From contig OX465283.1 in the NCBI GenBank assembly GCA_949987705.1, positions 48,088,953 through 48,152,952 of the forward strand: a DNA stretch of 64,000 bases, in the 5' to 3' direction. The position numbers were made by a program, and so were the translations under genes. Below the pieces are notes generated by a model that saw nothing but the letters and a program-made list of their open reading frames with translations, was not told the origin of the DNA and did not search any database. Of the stretch, positions 1-11,819 are shown piece by piece (position 1 is the stretch's first letter; the number at the start of each line of letters is the position of its first letter). The stretch comes from Thereva unica. Taxonomy: Eukaryota > Arthropoda > Insecta > Diptera > Therevidae.

Positions 1-1078
1 CGCACTTTTGAGACGAGAAATTTTGTTTATCTAAGTCCTCAACTTATATATATATTTGGTATGCACGTGGGAGGCCTCTTCAGATACTTACAAATGCTCG
101 AGCTTATCTCAAGAAAGGGATATGAGAGATAAAGGATTGGGAAATTTAAAGTTTCGCAAATCTCGATTTGTCTTTGGCTATATTTAACTATGCCGATGTT
201 GCACGTGTATTTAATGTCTTAATTTTATGATGTTGCCTGATGAATTATTTATAAACCTTCAGGATTAGATTAAGATTAATTTTGTTGGATTAGGGCAATA
301 TTCTTGTTGAATTAAAATAAGATTAAAGAAATAATGAGCAAAATGCGTTTAAAGAGCTAATAATATACTAATGTCTTTCAGCCGAAAAGGTCTAGTATGG
401 TATGGTTTATGAGTCAGAGAGGTTTCTTTGCTAGGCACTAAAACATTTTCCCTCTGATTAGGCACGTTTTGTTCAAGTCCCTTGTTTATAAGGCATTGTA
501 GTACACTATTATAAAAGGGTGGACGGACGGAACAGTAATGTTACGCGACGAAATCTTCGTTAGCTTGGAAGTATTTTTCGGTAGTACACAATGCCTCTCC
601 AGGAAATTTCGATGTGAAATACAACTAGTGAGGAAATACATATGTAGGTATATTTCTTAGAACTACACGGAAAGTCCGGTTTTTTTTTTTTGGATTTGTG
701 TGGTAATAATTTTTTGGGACAACACGAATTTTTATTAAATTCTGCGTGTTATTTAATATGTAGCCTCTATTTAGAGAACTTTAAAATTGTTTTATGTAAA
801 GCTATTCAGAGAAGTTGTCAAGTGGACTGGAAGGGATTGAGAGGAGGTCGTTTATAAATTTTAGAAAAAGACAGGTGATCGAATTTAACCTCGACAGAGA
901 TGGTCTGGAAGTAAAATTTAGGTTCGACGACTCATCCAAAAATACCTTAATTGAACGGATAGATTAGGAGAGGTGTATGGCTGCATCCAGTGCAACCAGA
1001 CGAAGGCCCAATTAGCGCTTTGGCGCGCTTTTTTTATGGCAAAACTTCGTTTAGACGTCATTAATTACGTGAGGCGTT
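1..1078. other. Flank without recognisable gene
   Basis: No open frame with recognisable protein similarity and no clear repeat structure was found in this stretch before the hAT element. It is AT-rich with a T12 run near 680. Confidence 0.5.
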
Positions 1079-1443
1079 TAGTGCTATTCAAATGGTGGTA
1101 CATGTACCACTAGTGGTACATTTCTAACGCCTGAATGGTACATTGATTTTATTTTATATTTATTTTTTTTTTAAGATTTTTTTATATTTTTTTTATTCCG
1201 AGAGTTTTGCTCGGGAATGTATAAGTTTTGTTCAATTGGCAATGCTGTCCAAGAATCTTGTGAGGTTTGTTTGCTTGGCAGTACTGCCCAAGAATTAATT
1301 TTGACGTTTTGTTTTTACTTTGAAATTGGAAGCAATTTGTTAGATGCTTGATGATTTGTAACTTACAAAAGGTTTGGACCAGAAATGTAAATATATTGAA
1401 ATTAGGACGAGTCTTAAACTTTTAATACATTTTTTTAGCCCTA

Positions 1444-1803
1444 ATGGAACAATATTTGATTAAAAAAAATTCCAGCAACAGTGATGCGATTTTGAAAATC
1501 CAAAATAACCCGCCATCAATAGAAGAAGACGCCAATCAAAATTTACTTGCTGCTGTCGGTAATAGAAATGAACCACAGAAACCAAAAACAGGAAACCGCA
1601 AGCCAAAAGTGAAAGTAACTAGAAAGTATCAAGATGAATATATTAAATTTGGGTTTTCTGCTAACGAACAGGATCCATCGCTTCCTTTTTGTGTGGTGTG
1701 CCAGGAGAATTTAACCAATGACTCTATGAAGCCTTCTTTATTAAAAAGACATTTAATCAAAAAACATCCAGAGCTTCAAAACAAAACGTCAGATTTTTTT
1801 TAG
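1444..1803 (+). pseudogene. hAT transposase, N-terminal zinc-finger part
   Basis: 119 codons from an ATG that follows a T-rich leader. The first half is charged and probably disordered. Residues 80-115 carry a BED-like zinc finger, CVVC...LKRHLIKKHPEL, with the spacing of ZBED5/FAM200/SCAND3-type hAT proteins, which bind the element's ends. The frame ends at a TAG immediately after a run of eight T. Reading one base out of register across that run joins it directly to the transposase body beginning before 1839. I therefore read this as the amino-terminal part of one transposase split by a one-base slip, not as a separate gene. The slip could be a real mutation or an assembly error. Confidence 0.8.
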
Positions 1804-3413
1804 CCATATATGCAGAGCAGAAAAAGAGTGTCAAATGTTTGAAACGTTTTGCGAATTCTTCTAAAATTGCTACAGAAACATCATATGAGTTAGCGCTTCT
1901 TATAGCCAAAGAAAAGAAGCCTTACAACACTGCGGAAAAAATAATTATTCCAGGAGCAATTTTAATTGCTAAAAAAATGATGGATAAATCCAACATTGCC
2001 TTTATAAACAGTATTCCAAAATCAGACACAACCATAGCTCGTCGAATAAAAGATATGGCAAAAGACGTACAAAAGCAAATTATTAGAAATGTGAAAACAA
2101 CTCGACAATTTACTATTCAAATTGATGAGACGACAGATATCACAAATAATGCACAATTAATCGTATTTTTGCGATATTATGACCAAGACGTCGGAATCTG
2201 TGAAGAAGTGGCTGGGTGTAAAAGTTTATCAGGGAGGACAACGGGTGAAGAAATTTTTCATACGTTGAACAGTTTTATCCAAGAAGAATGTGGGTTCGAT
2301 TGGAATTGGTGCTTAAGCATATCAACTGACGGAGCAGCGGCCTTAACAGGTATGCAAAGTGGATTGATAGCAAGATTGAAAAGAATAAATCCGAAATTGC
2401 AGTTTATCCATTGCACTATTCATAAATATGCTTTAGTAACCAAAAAAATGCCTTCGGTTCTAATGGATATTTTATCGGCAGTCATAAAGGTAATAAACTT
2501 TATCAAGTCAAGAGCCCTGAATTCTAGACTTTTTAAACTTTTATGTCAGGACATGGGATCAGATCATGTGACACTTTTGTTACATACTGAAGTCCGATGG
2601 TTGTCGCGGGGCAAAATTCTATCCAGATTTTTCGAATTAATACACGAAGTCATAGCCTTTATGGATTGCGATGATATTAAAAAGAAACACAACATGAAAA
2701 ATTTAATGAGTGTTTTTGAAAATAATAACAATTTATATTTATTGGCATATTTAACTGACATTTTTCAAAAACTAAACAAAGTTAATCTTGACTTACAAGG
2801 ATTCAACGCCAATGTTGTCAATACCCATATGAAAATGAGATCGTTTTACAATAAATTGAATTTCTGGACTGATTGTTTCAAAAATGATGATCTATCAACA
2901 TTCACTTCGATGAAAGGATTTATTGAAAATAATAATTACATTGCGAAACAAGACGTTAAAGATATAATAATTAATCATTTACAAAATTTATCAACGTCGA
3001 TGGAGTCATATTTTCCAGATATTAAATTAGAAAAAAAAGAATTGTCATGGGTTTTAAATCCATTTGGAAAGGAAGCAATTGAGTCTTGCAAGCTATCTGC
3101 AGAGCTGACAGAAGAGTTAATTGAGCTACAGACTGATGGAGTTGCAAAGAATATTTTTAATGAAAAGACTATACAAGAGTTTTGGCAATATGTTAAAAAT
3201 GATTACAAACTTATTTTTAATCAGGCTATTATAATATTATTGCCTTTTCCTAGCACATATTTATGTGAGCAAGGCTTTTCTGTTCTAACTCAAATAAAAA
3301 CTGCAGTTAGAAATTGTGTGGATCCTGAGCCGCCATTAATAATGGCTTTAACAAAAATAACGCCAAATATTTTAGGAATTGTTTCCCGTACTCGTCAATG
3401 CAATAATAATTAA
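1803..3413 (+). pseudogene. hAT transposase, catalytic body and dimerisation domain
   Basis: A long open frame continuing the zinc-finger part after the T8 slip; 524 residues can be read from codon 1839. It has the RNase H-like fold of hAT transposases. The first Asp is at residue 96 (IQIDETTD), the second at 164 (STDGAAALTG), followed by the HCTIHKYAL block, LHTEVRWLSRGK, and WVLNPF. The third acidic residue is Glu 477 in LCEQGFS, inside the C-terminal hATC dimerisation segment. These motifs match the ZBED5/SCAND3/FAM200-like branch. No internal stop was seen and all three catalytic positions are kept, so apart from the upstream frameshift the enzyme looks intact. It would act in the nucleus, cutting and joining the element's ends. 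Confidence 0.87.
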
Positions 3414-3689
3414 TATTTTCAATATTTTTGACTGGTAGAGACTTGTTTGTAACTAATTGTGATGAAGTTGAATTTTATTTTGTTTTGTTTGTGAATTTAA
3501 ATTTTATTTTGTTTTTTTAATAAACATTTTTTATCTAGTATTATTATACTAGAATATTATAGAAGATTATTGTTTTTCTAAAAAAATACTTTAGTAGGTG
3601 GTACACTACTCACGACTTACTCTATATAAAATATGAAATGGTACATGAAAAAAAAATAGTGAATAGCACTGGTTTAGAGGACGGAAGGA

Positions 3690-4025
3690 GTCAGCCCAAA
3701 TCTCACCCAATCTCACGGGTGGGAGAGGGGGGTCTCGGCAAATATCACGAAATTTGTTCCTCAAGATACATTGTAAAATTTCGAGAATACTGGATAAATT
3801 AATTGAAATATGTTTCTCTACTAAAGGCCCCCATTCACTCACAGGTCGCCGACAGGCAGTGCCATTTCAGACCAGGTCGACAGGCCCGGCCCGATCAAGG
3901 CAACAGATTACGCAGTCTGACTGAGGGATGAGGACTTCAGGTATTCGTCTGACAGGCCGTGGCACGTAGGTGACTTCATGAATCCTTAGACACACAGGCG
4001 AAGACAACAATTCAAATAGCAGTTC
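3690..4025 (+). repeat. Dispersed repeat, second copy of the 14.46 kb element end
   Basis: This stretch aligns by eye with about 14463-14775: both begin with tandem AATCTCAC words, a G-rich tract, GTCTCGGCAAATATCACG, then AAGGCC(C/T)CCATTCACT and later GGTGA(A/C)TTCATGAATCC. Identity looks like 75-80 percent. It is a solo end or fragment of the same DNA-transposon family. It directly abuts the right end of the hAT element. Confidence 0.75.
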
Positions 4026-4041
4026 GCGCTAGCTCGAATGG

Positions 4042-4220
4042 AAAAAATGGATTTTAAAAGCGTACAATGCTCAAAATGGGCTCCAAAAACATATTAATAA
4101 TGAAAAAATAGACTCAGAAAGTCAGTTTTTTTTAACCAAACCTATGTTTTTTCATTATTAATACATTTTGGGGGGGGGGGGCATTTTGAGCATTGTACGC
4201 TTTTAAAATCCACTTTTTTT
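4042..4220. mobile_element. Fold-back MITE, about 180 bp
   Basis: The two halves are near-perfect inverted copies: GGATTTTAAAAGCGTACAAT at the left and its complement at the right, continuing through TGCTCAAAATG and, after a G12 tract in the right arm only, TATTAATAATGAAAAAA. Only about 20 bases separate the arms. It has no coding capacity. The transcript would fold into one long hairpin. Confidence 0.8.
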
Positions 4221-5104
4221 ACTTGTACATATTAGTACAATCTTTGAAGAAAATTTTAAGCTCTCAAACGTTGATCCAGCGAAATCCATGGACCAAGAGG
4301 AACGTTTTTACAAGAACGCCTTTTTTTACAACAAATGAAATTTCATGGAAACTGTTCAATAATTTGCAACAAAAATTACACCATTTTTTCAACTAACAAG
4401 AAGCAATATTTGTACTAAGTAACAAATATGTAAATGGCGTTAAACAAAAGTTATTAACAAATTAAAAAATCCTGATTTTCGACAGTTTTTCCCATTTTTC
4501 TCAATGTTTTGGCCCTAACCTATAACTCAATATACATCAATCGAAATATACATAATTTGAATAGCTACAAATTTATAATTTGATTTTTTTCGATCCGAGG
4601 TCACGTTTTTCTTTTATTCGCCAAAAAGCGTTTTTTACACTTTCCGGGATTTTTTAGGTTAGGTTCGCCATTCCAAAATCAAAAAACAAAAAACGCTAGC
4701 TTTTTTAGAATTTTTTTTTCTACACACACAATCATACACTCGTTACTTAGATTTTTGAGCTATGTCTAAAAGCCGGGACGTAATGCAACTATGCAATTAG
4801 GTGTTGGTGGAAACTCGCCGCACACCATGGAACTGCTGAATGCAACGCAGGTACGCTTTTCTGTCTCTAGCTTGATATTGCTTCAAACCGGCAGGAATAG
4901 TCGCACGCAAGCAGTTGTAAATTTGTTCCAAATCGGTCTCGTTTATGTCGACTCCTGTGTATATTCTCAATTTTTTTTAAGTTTTGATTTTGTGAATAAA
5001 TATAGATACACAAAGAAATGTTTGTTTCATTAACAAATACTACCTATGTACGGTTCCAGAATAAAGCCTCTTTAACATAAGTAACTCTTAAAATAATACT
5101 ATTT
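4221..5104. other. No recognisable gene
   Basis: AT-rich sequence with poly-T and poly-A tracts. No convincing coding frame, RNA gene or paired repeat was seen. Confidence 0.5.
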
Positions 5105-5219
5105 AAATATTCAGTAATTATTCGGCAAACTAACCGAATATTTGGCTGAATACGAACATTAAAAAATACGCCCAATATACCGAATACGAATATTCGGCCG
5201 AACAGTCGGCGCATCTCTA
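5105..5219. mobile_element. hAT-type terminus relic
   Basis: The segment is dense in CCGAATATTCGG-type words and ends in CAGTCGGCGCATCTCTAA. Read on the minus strand it starts TTAGAGATGCGCCGACTG, the form of a common insect hAT inverted repeat. No partner end was found upstream, so this is a single surviving terminus. Confidence 0.5.
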
Positions 5220-5617
5220 AAAAATAACTTCTTCATCAGATAATTCATTCAAAATTAGAGACATCATGATCCTTTCATTAGCATTTCCGCGGATCGGAAC
5301 CAAGTTGTGCTTTTGTAGGCCCTTTAACGAACCGCGATTCATTACTAATAATCCCTCTTCCAATAAAGCTTTAGGAAAATAAATATTCACCCTGCAGGAC
5401 ACGTGAAGCTTTAAAGCTTCCTACCCTGACGAGCTATCTAGCTATAAAACAAAATGCTTCACCAGGCCATAATCAATCTTTCACCAGACTCGATCCGGAT
5501 AAGCCGCCTTCTGTGCTACTATACCATATCGAGGTGTATGGTTCGGCACAACAAGAACACATACCGAATGAATGTGGGATGTTCCACAAGGTTCCTGGCA
5601 ACATTTTCTAGACTTTA

Positions 5618-6292
5618 GTACCCACCCAGTAGAACCAGTAAGCTTACAGAAGTACTGAAATCAGCACTTACTGGTAAGGGGTAGGCCTTACCACACCCTT
5701 TTACAGAAGTGCTTACTTTTACACACGATGTCATAGGAGGTAAGGCCTTACTTTAGTACTTACCTTAGAGTACTTATAGAACTGCTCATCTGTAAGGGGT
5801 ATAGTAAGGCAGCAAATGGAACATTGCAAAAAGAGATATTCATGGGCGCCTGTGGATATGTGATCCGGTGTCGAAATGCTTTTATTTTGTTCATCTTTTA
5901 CAAATGGCTTTTTTTTCAAGCCCGAGAGTGGCTTTACCTAAGCAGTCCCCCAACTAAATTCTACACTTCTCCAAAGCTGCTTGTCCTCCGTATCGAATGA
6001 GAGCCGGGCTATTGAGTATGCTACTGTCGCATTTTATGTCGACGAATATAATTGCCCGTTTTCTTTTTTTCTATAAAATTTATGAAAACTCCAGGAAAGC
6101 TCCCTTGAGTCATCGGGCAGATTCTCACTTGTTTGGGTATAATTCTGGACTACACCTTACCATCTGCCTTCTCTTGTAATGGGGTTTGTACGGGCTCATC
6201 TAGCACCAAGAAAATAAGGGGCACCCCTTACCAGATGAGTACTTATTTCAGTGCTCCATCGGTAAGGCCTTCCTAGAATTCCTACTGGGCAG
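5618..6292. mobile_element. CCCAGTAG-family TIR element A
   Basis: It begins ACCCACCCAGTAGAACC and ends AATTCCTACTGGGCAG. The subterminal parts are also inverted copies: GTACTGAAATCAGCACTTAC with GGTAAGGGGT at the left, and the corresponding complement near 6225-6275. The interior is rich in GTAAGGCCTTAC palindromes. There is no coding region. It is a non-autonomous DNA element of a family with several members in this window. The target duplication is not clear. Confidence 0.65.
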
Positions 6293-6965
6293 GTCCCAGT
6301 CGGGAATATTGGAAGCCCTTACTTATGTATTTGATTATTTCAGTCCTGATTTGACACTGCAAAGGTAATCGGTTGCAATGTAATTAATACAGAATCCACA
6401 ACGTCCACAGCCAAAGTACTACTTACATTTTGCATTACCTGGTAATGCAGAGGGTAATGCCTTTATGCTTGTCATTTATTTGTTCTGTTCTGTTATTTCT
6501 TCGTTCTTTTGATTCTTTCTCCTTTTTACCAGAAATGACCTATGTAAGGCCTTCCATGGCTATGACATTTCTATGTTAATTGTAATTAACAAAATAATCC
6601 AGCTGGTAATAAGAGTAGTGTATACCATTTACAAAATCAGGCATTCAGCATTAATGAAGAAGTTCTTCCTTTCCCGACTGGGGTGTATAACCCGAACAAA
6701 CACCGACAATATTCCGAACACTCCACTACACCCATATCCCCGTAAACCGCAATAGTAATACCATAACACCCAGACCCATGTAGAAAAAGTTTCCTCCCCA
6801 GCAGGAAAAGTAATGGTTGTGGCATCGAAGTTGTAATCCATCCGAAAAATTCTTTGCATTGCGTTACGGAATCGATTACATTTCCATTGTGATGTCCTAG
6901 GACGGTAATCGACGAATGACGTAGAATGACGAAATCCCGCACACAATTGAAAACAAGATCAAACC
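6293..6965. other. Repeat-like spacer with TAATGC palindromes
   Basis: Contains GCATTACCTGGTAATGC and related words, and similar words recur at 7466-7500 ahead of a CCTGCTGGG end at 7560-7572. It may be the left part of another, outer CCCAGTAG-family copy. No coding frame is believable. Confidence 0.35.
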
Positions 6966-7380
6966 CACCCAGTAGGGAATGGAAGGCTTCCGGATTCGAT
7001 TCCGTATAGTTTACTTGCCAGGCATACTGGCTACTTTTTGGATTACAGAACGCATTCTTTTTCCATTGCGATGTCCTAGCCGGGAAGTCATAACGGCTAC
7101 CTTTTGGATTACCATTCCTTCCCATAAGAAGTGATAATGGCTACCTTTTGGATTACCATTCCTTCCCATAAGAAGTGGTAACGGCTACCTTTTGGATTAC
7201 TATTCATTCCCATAGCCATAGCCGACCATCGCGTTCCCGATATAGCGTACGCCGTGCGTCCATTATGCATGACATTTTGCATTACCATTCCTTACCATAG
7301 TAATAGATCCCCATTGCTCCCATTTCACTGATGAAAGAATGCATTCCAATTTCATCAATTCCTAAATTCCCTACTGGGAA
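6966..7380. mobile_element. CCCAGTAG-family TIR element B
   Basis: The left end reads CCCAGTAGGGAATGGAA and the right end ATTCCCTACTGGG, an inverted pair over 13 bases. The interior is non-coding and carries the 44-bp tandem repeat described separately. Open frames crossing it on the minus strand are repeat translations, not genes. Confidence 0.7.
7095..7226. repeat. 44-bp tandem repeat, about three units
   Basis: Units starting GGCTACCTTTTGGATTACCA begin at 7095, 7139 and 7183, so the period is 44 bases. Units one and two differ at very few positions. A fourth, more decayed unit lies near 7029. The array lies inside element B and probably arose by slippage within it. Confidence 0.85.
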
Positions 7381-10344
7381 CAAGCTCCAAAGGAAATGTG
7401 TCAAATGGGCAAACAAAACAGAGAGAAAATAAAAGAATAAATGTTCGAAATATCGATTTAAAGGTTGATTTACTACTTTTTGCATTACATTGTAATACGT
7501 GAGGATAACCATACTGATTCTTGCAAGAAAACACCTATTACTGTGTTCAGTAATTACTGATTTTCCTGCTGGGTCAGTTTGTCCATCCAAGACATCATTT
7601 GAGGCGCAAGACTCCATGTCTTATCCAAAAGTCTTTTACAGACCCATATAACTCTACTAGATTTTTTGATGGGGTAGTCCAGTTATGCGTTCTCTTTATT
7701 TTAGTCTCTTTGCCTATTTATTCCCAGATATTTGGTAGAAGGAATATCACGTCCTACGAGCATGATATTTAGCCACGCAATTGATATTTTTGAAAGCCAG
7801 TGCTCTAGAAATAGAATTAGAGGAAATGTTGTAGACAGCACACTCGGTATGGTGAGACGTAGAAGTGGCAGTTTCCTTGGCAACTAGGTGGTGTAAAGCT
7901 GTCCTTAAAGATTTGTCCTTTGAGTAAGCAAAAGAAAAGAGGTTCAGTTGCTAGGTCTATACGATTTAGGCAACTCCAGAGGCCTGTTGCTTTGGTTAAA
8001 AATAAAAGCTACAAGACCAGCTCAATTCTAAATGCAACAACAAAAACTTAAGGGTATTACTTGAAACCTCTTTTAAAATCTTTCCGAATACGTAAGGCAG
8101 ATGTTGGGTCTGCTCCATTTCATTTGTAATGAGGTTTACCTCATAGGAGCCATATGAGAAACTGATAAAGGATTCCTCACTTCAATATCGCTGATTTTTT
8201 GGTGTGGTGCTCATGAGAAAACTAAGGTAAAGCCCTCTCCTCTTATTTGCCACATGAGGCCCACCTGCTGCAGGAGGCAATCCAACTTTTAAATGCTAGT
8301 CGAGTGGGATTAAAATGGTTAGCCTAAACAGTTATAAGTTCTTAATAGCTCTAATTTAATATATTTAGTTTTCGTGTAAAAAGCCAAGGCTGTGTGTGTG
8401 GGTATTCGACCGTGTTGCTTCGTCGCCAGTGACCGAGGCTGTTCTCCAACCTTTTCCTTCCATCCCCACGCCCCCCGCCGCCTCTGGTTGCTCCCCAAGC
8501 TGGTATTTATTATTTATTCAATTTACTTCCTTTAAAAAGTTCAGATTTCAAATTTGTAATTTAGAGAACAACAACAACGGTGAATACAATCCCTTAGCAT
8601 ACGGTTGATAAATATTAAATGTAACAACAAAATTATACACACGCTGATGCACAAGCACCGAATGTATTGAATTGATTTTTTCACTTGTTTGCCTTTTAAT
8701 TTAAAAAGATATTTTGCAATTAATATATATCGTCTTAAGTCATTAAGAATCATTGTGTAAGCATGCGTTTACCAAATTTAAGAGTTTAATACACACCCCA
8801 GTCTACGATTTCATGCAGAAATTAAAATTAATAATTTTCACCGTACCTACCATAAAATTCTTAATTCAGTAATATTTCCTGGCTATAATCACTTTGTTAT
8901 ACACCTCTAACGAGCCAGAACATTTGTATCTATAACGATTCCTTTAATCCAACCAATTTAAAACCCAAAATTGAAATTCTTCCACCAAGGAACTTTAACA
9001 AGCAAAACCCATTTCGCCTCAAGTCCTTGGGAAAAATTCAAGATTTTTAAGGTTTCCTCTACGACTTTCGCCTGATGCCGGGGGTATCTTCTATCTTGTA
9101 GTGATTGACATGTTCAATATGTGCCAGAAATAAGTTCACCCAGTAGACGGTGAAATAGCACAACACGGCAAAAACGAGGACCAAATAAAAAGCAACAAAA
9201 GAAACGAAAAAAAAAAAAATACTCGTACTACCACCATCACCATCCAGAAACATGCCTTACGTCCTATCGGACAAAAACGAATTGAATTCCGGACTCGAAT
9301 CTTAAATTTCAATTTCACAACATCGTTTGGCCTTGTTGTTGTCTGCTCGCTCAACCATGCTGACTTGTTACCTAATATCAAAAACTCCCTTCGCCCAGGC
9401 ACAGGACGACGACGGGAGCAGTTGGCCCAAAATGCCACCCCATAACTCTTCTAACTCTGCAATTTCCAGAAAATGTTGGATATCGCATCCACCACCGAGT
9501 CCTGTGCCCTCAGCCCTTAGTTCCTGAGTCCTGGAAGGTGGGCCAACTTTAACTTGTCTGCTCGTTTGACGTGCCCAACTTGTACTTTATATGCTTTAAC
9601 TCCGGGCAAAGGAACCAAACTCCACAAATATTAATCAGACGAAGCAAATGAGCGTCAAATGAAATTTTGCTGCATTTCATTCCTCTGACTAAGGATCCAC
9701 GGGAACTGATAACTGAAGGACATTTTGTCGACGTTTGAATAAGCCTGGCTCCCCATTAGGACATCCTGGAGGATTTCTGGCGTCTCGTTTGGGAACCAGG
9801 AATGAAATGAAAATTAGACAGTTGATCACTCTTATTATGTGCCAGGCAGCTGGCAACCCTTTTCATGTGCTGCATTGTTCCTGTCTAAATTATTTTGTCC
9901 TGTAGAGAATCAAGACAGGAGGATGAGGTACAATTGTATGTGACTGCTTCAAATAACGCAGACGTACCCGTAAGCTACCCGACAATTAGGGGTTTACAAT
10001 TTTCCTTGCATTTTAAACAGCCCCCAAAGTGACTTTAAGATAAACTTTTCCTGCTTTTGAAGGTACAGTTCAGGTTTTAATGAGTGCACCACCATCAAGG
10101 GCTACTGCAAGGCTAATGTTGCTTTCACACGTACAAGGAGTGAGTGCACTTTAGAGCGTTTTTTGTCGAGGCTTTGATGCATCATACTTTTATGCATTTA
10201 GCGAAGAGAATGCACAACAGGCATTTTTTTGTCTACCGTATTGTGAAAAGTTTTCGATTTAGTGAGAGAGTCAGTGTGGGGTCCTTGTTAACAATAGATT
10301 TGGGCTTTTTTAAATGTATAAATTGATTATATTTGGTAAGTCAT
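7381..10344. other. No recognisable gene
   Basis: About 3 kb without a supportable gene. The end of a possible outer CCCAGTAG-family copy lies at 7560-7572, and a CACCCAGTAGACGG word at 9136. Open frames of 60-100 codons here overlap on both strands and show no recognisable domain. Confidence 0.45.
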
Positions 10345-10680
10345 CGATATTTTGCTCGTTAGCTGGATGCCTGGATTTACCCTATTATCGGTTTTGCAAC
10401 TATCAATACACCAACTTTTTGCTCTAACGACGGGTCTGCCGTGCTGTCATTCTGACCTACTTCTGATAATCGTCATTAACGGTTTGTCGAAGTCCACAGT
10501 GGCAATAAGGGCAATGAGAGTATGTATTGTCTCCAGGTTCAGTTCCCTAAGAATCGATAGTGATCCCGCTAGAGCATCTTTTTTCACTACTTTGTGGAGC
10601 GGAGGGGGTGGACAAGGTTCAGTCGGAGAAGTTCCGAGACAGGTCACCCTTTGCACCTTAATCACGGTATTCTTTTGTTT
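10345..10680 (-). pseudogene. Jockey-like LINE fragment before RNase H
   Basis: On the minus strand a decayed WYTDGSKTD-type RNase H start can be read near 10385-10415 (now WCIDSCKTD). The sequence also aligns with 24690-24850 in the same order and orientation: the CGGTTTTG block, then TCTGACCT, then TCCAGGTT(T/C)AG. The 24.7 kb copy retains clear RNase H motifs. This is therefore a fragment of the same LINE family, cut down to the link between reverse transcriptase and RNase H. Stops and frame changes make it non-functional. Confidence 0.6.
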
Positions 10681-10689
10681 GGTTTTGAG

Positions 10690-11085
10690 TCAGTATGCAA
10701 TGATTGCATACCTAACCATGTGACCGTAGTGTGTAGCCAGAACATTAACCACGGTTTGAGGCCCAAGGTTGTGCCTACAAATTGAAGACAGAAATTGCCT
10801 TGGCAGTTACTCTAAGGTCGGCCTTAACCATGTAGGTTTCACATAACACAGTTGAAATATCACTGAACCAGTGCTGTATTTTTGAACGATTTAACGCAAT
10901 ATCTACTACTTAGTGCACCAGTTCATTGCTCAAACATTGGCATTACTTATAACGTAAAGTCATTCTTTCATTACTTTTACTTGGTACCTGTTATTGAGAA
11001 TGAAAATATTGTTACCAGTTTTTGGGTTCTGAGGCTTATAACTTCTTAATTATTAAATTTACGACAAAACAGTTTATGTAATAAA
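10690..11085. other. Unassigned spacer
   Basis: Possibly a decayed continuation of the LINE fragment on its left, but no motif is clear enough to say so. Confidence 0.35.
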
Positions 11086-11815
11086 CTAGCTGGAGCCCGG
11101 TGCGCCTTGCTTCGCCTATAAGCCACTCGTAAGGCGTGCGCCAAAACAATTGGGAATTTCAAGATCGCTTTTTCCATGGGCAGTGAGAGTCTCAAATTTC
11201 CATGGGCAATGAGAGTCTCAAAACCCCATTTAAATTTCAAATTCTTTTGGTGCGCACTATAGCTTTCCTTTATTTTGCAGTTGTGGTGATTAATTTATAG
11301 TTAAAATTAAAAAGAGACATTAAAGTAATTTTTTTCGTATTTTTGATTCTGAATAATAAAATAACAAAATGTTCTGCTATCGATTGGAATTTCGCCATTT
11401 CCAACGTCCAAAAGTTGTTTTGAAAATGTTTGAGCCGAGGCATCTTCTAGCAAATGGACAAGCATATTCGTTGAAGCGTAATTTTTTTTTTCAAAACTGT
11501 GTCATAGGTATGACTTTTCCAAGCATGCGTTGAGCTCATTTGCAGGTATTGTTTGAGGTATAACAGGTAAAGTTGAGCGAAAATCCCCTGCAATTAGTGT
11601 CGGAGCGCCTCCTACAGCATCGGTTGGTTTTTCCTCGGGAATTTCGCAAAGCCCTGTCAAGCGCTTTGAGCGATTTTTATGGGCCATTCCATAAAATGCC
11701 GTTCCAAATTATAATTTTGTTTTAAGGACTGTGGCAATACGGGAGTTTTTGCTGATAATATATTAGTATACATGAAAGTGTTCCTATCTGGTTCAAATTT
11801 AAAAGGAGCTTGAGT
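11086..11815 (-). mobile_element. Helitron 3' part
   Basis: Read on the minus strand the element ends ...GGGCTCCAGCTAG and is followed by T, the CTRR|T end typical of Helitrons. The preceding sequence encodes a broken Pif1-like helicase. Near 11165-11225 the word TTTCCATGGGCA(A/G)TGAGAG occurs twice, a short direct duplication. The 5' part (Rep domain) was not found, so this is a truncated copy. Confidence 0.7.
11285..11810 (-). pseudogene. Helitron Pif1-like helicase relic
   Basis: The minus strand at 11502-11687 reads an open stretch with MAHKNRSKRL and then LIAGDFRSTLPVIPQ...ANELNACLEKSYL. This matches the Helitron helicase segment around motif II/III, where the family has LLAGDFRQTLPVIP...ADEINACLK. 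Upstream, ISKNSRIATVLKTKL is the usual block before the DECTMAHK box, here with the DE lost. Downstream in other frames, FSKQLLDVGNGEIPID-like residues continue the helicase. At least two frame changes and several stops are present. The enzyme would have unwound DNA during rolling-circle transposition. Confidence 0.8.
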
Positions 11816-11819
11816 AGAG

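Larger units (their letters stand above)
1079..3671 (+). mobile_element. hAT DNA transposon, nearly complete
   Basis: The termini are inverted repeats: AGTGCTATTC at the left and GAATAGCACTG at the right (reverse complement CAGTGCTATTC), each followed inside by further copies of the word GGTACATGTACC or TGTACC. The interior carries a hAT transposase in two adjoining frames. CAG-like ends, a length near 2.6 kb and a hAT protein are all usual for the superfamily. GTTTAG stands outside the right end (GTTTAGAG) and at the left junction (GTTTAGTGC). This fits an 8-bp target duplication GTTTAGAG with about five bases lost at the left terminus. The left limit is therefore uncertain by a few bases. 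Confidence 0.85.

Noticed and set aside
6637..7125. 162-codon minus-strand open frame
   Set aside because: It crosses a TIR element and its tandem repeat; the protein repeats reflect the DNA repeat and no domain is visible.
10352..10723. 123-codon plus-strand frame
   Set aside because: Antisense to the LINE fragment with RNase H similarity; a shadow frame.
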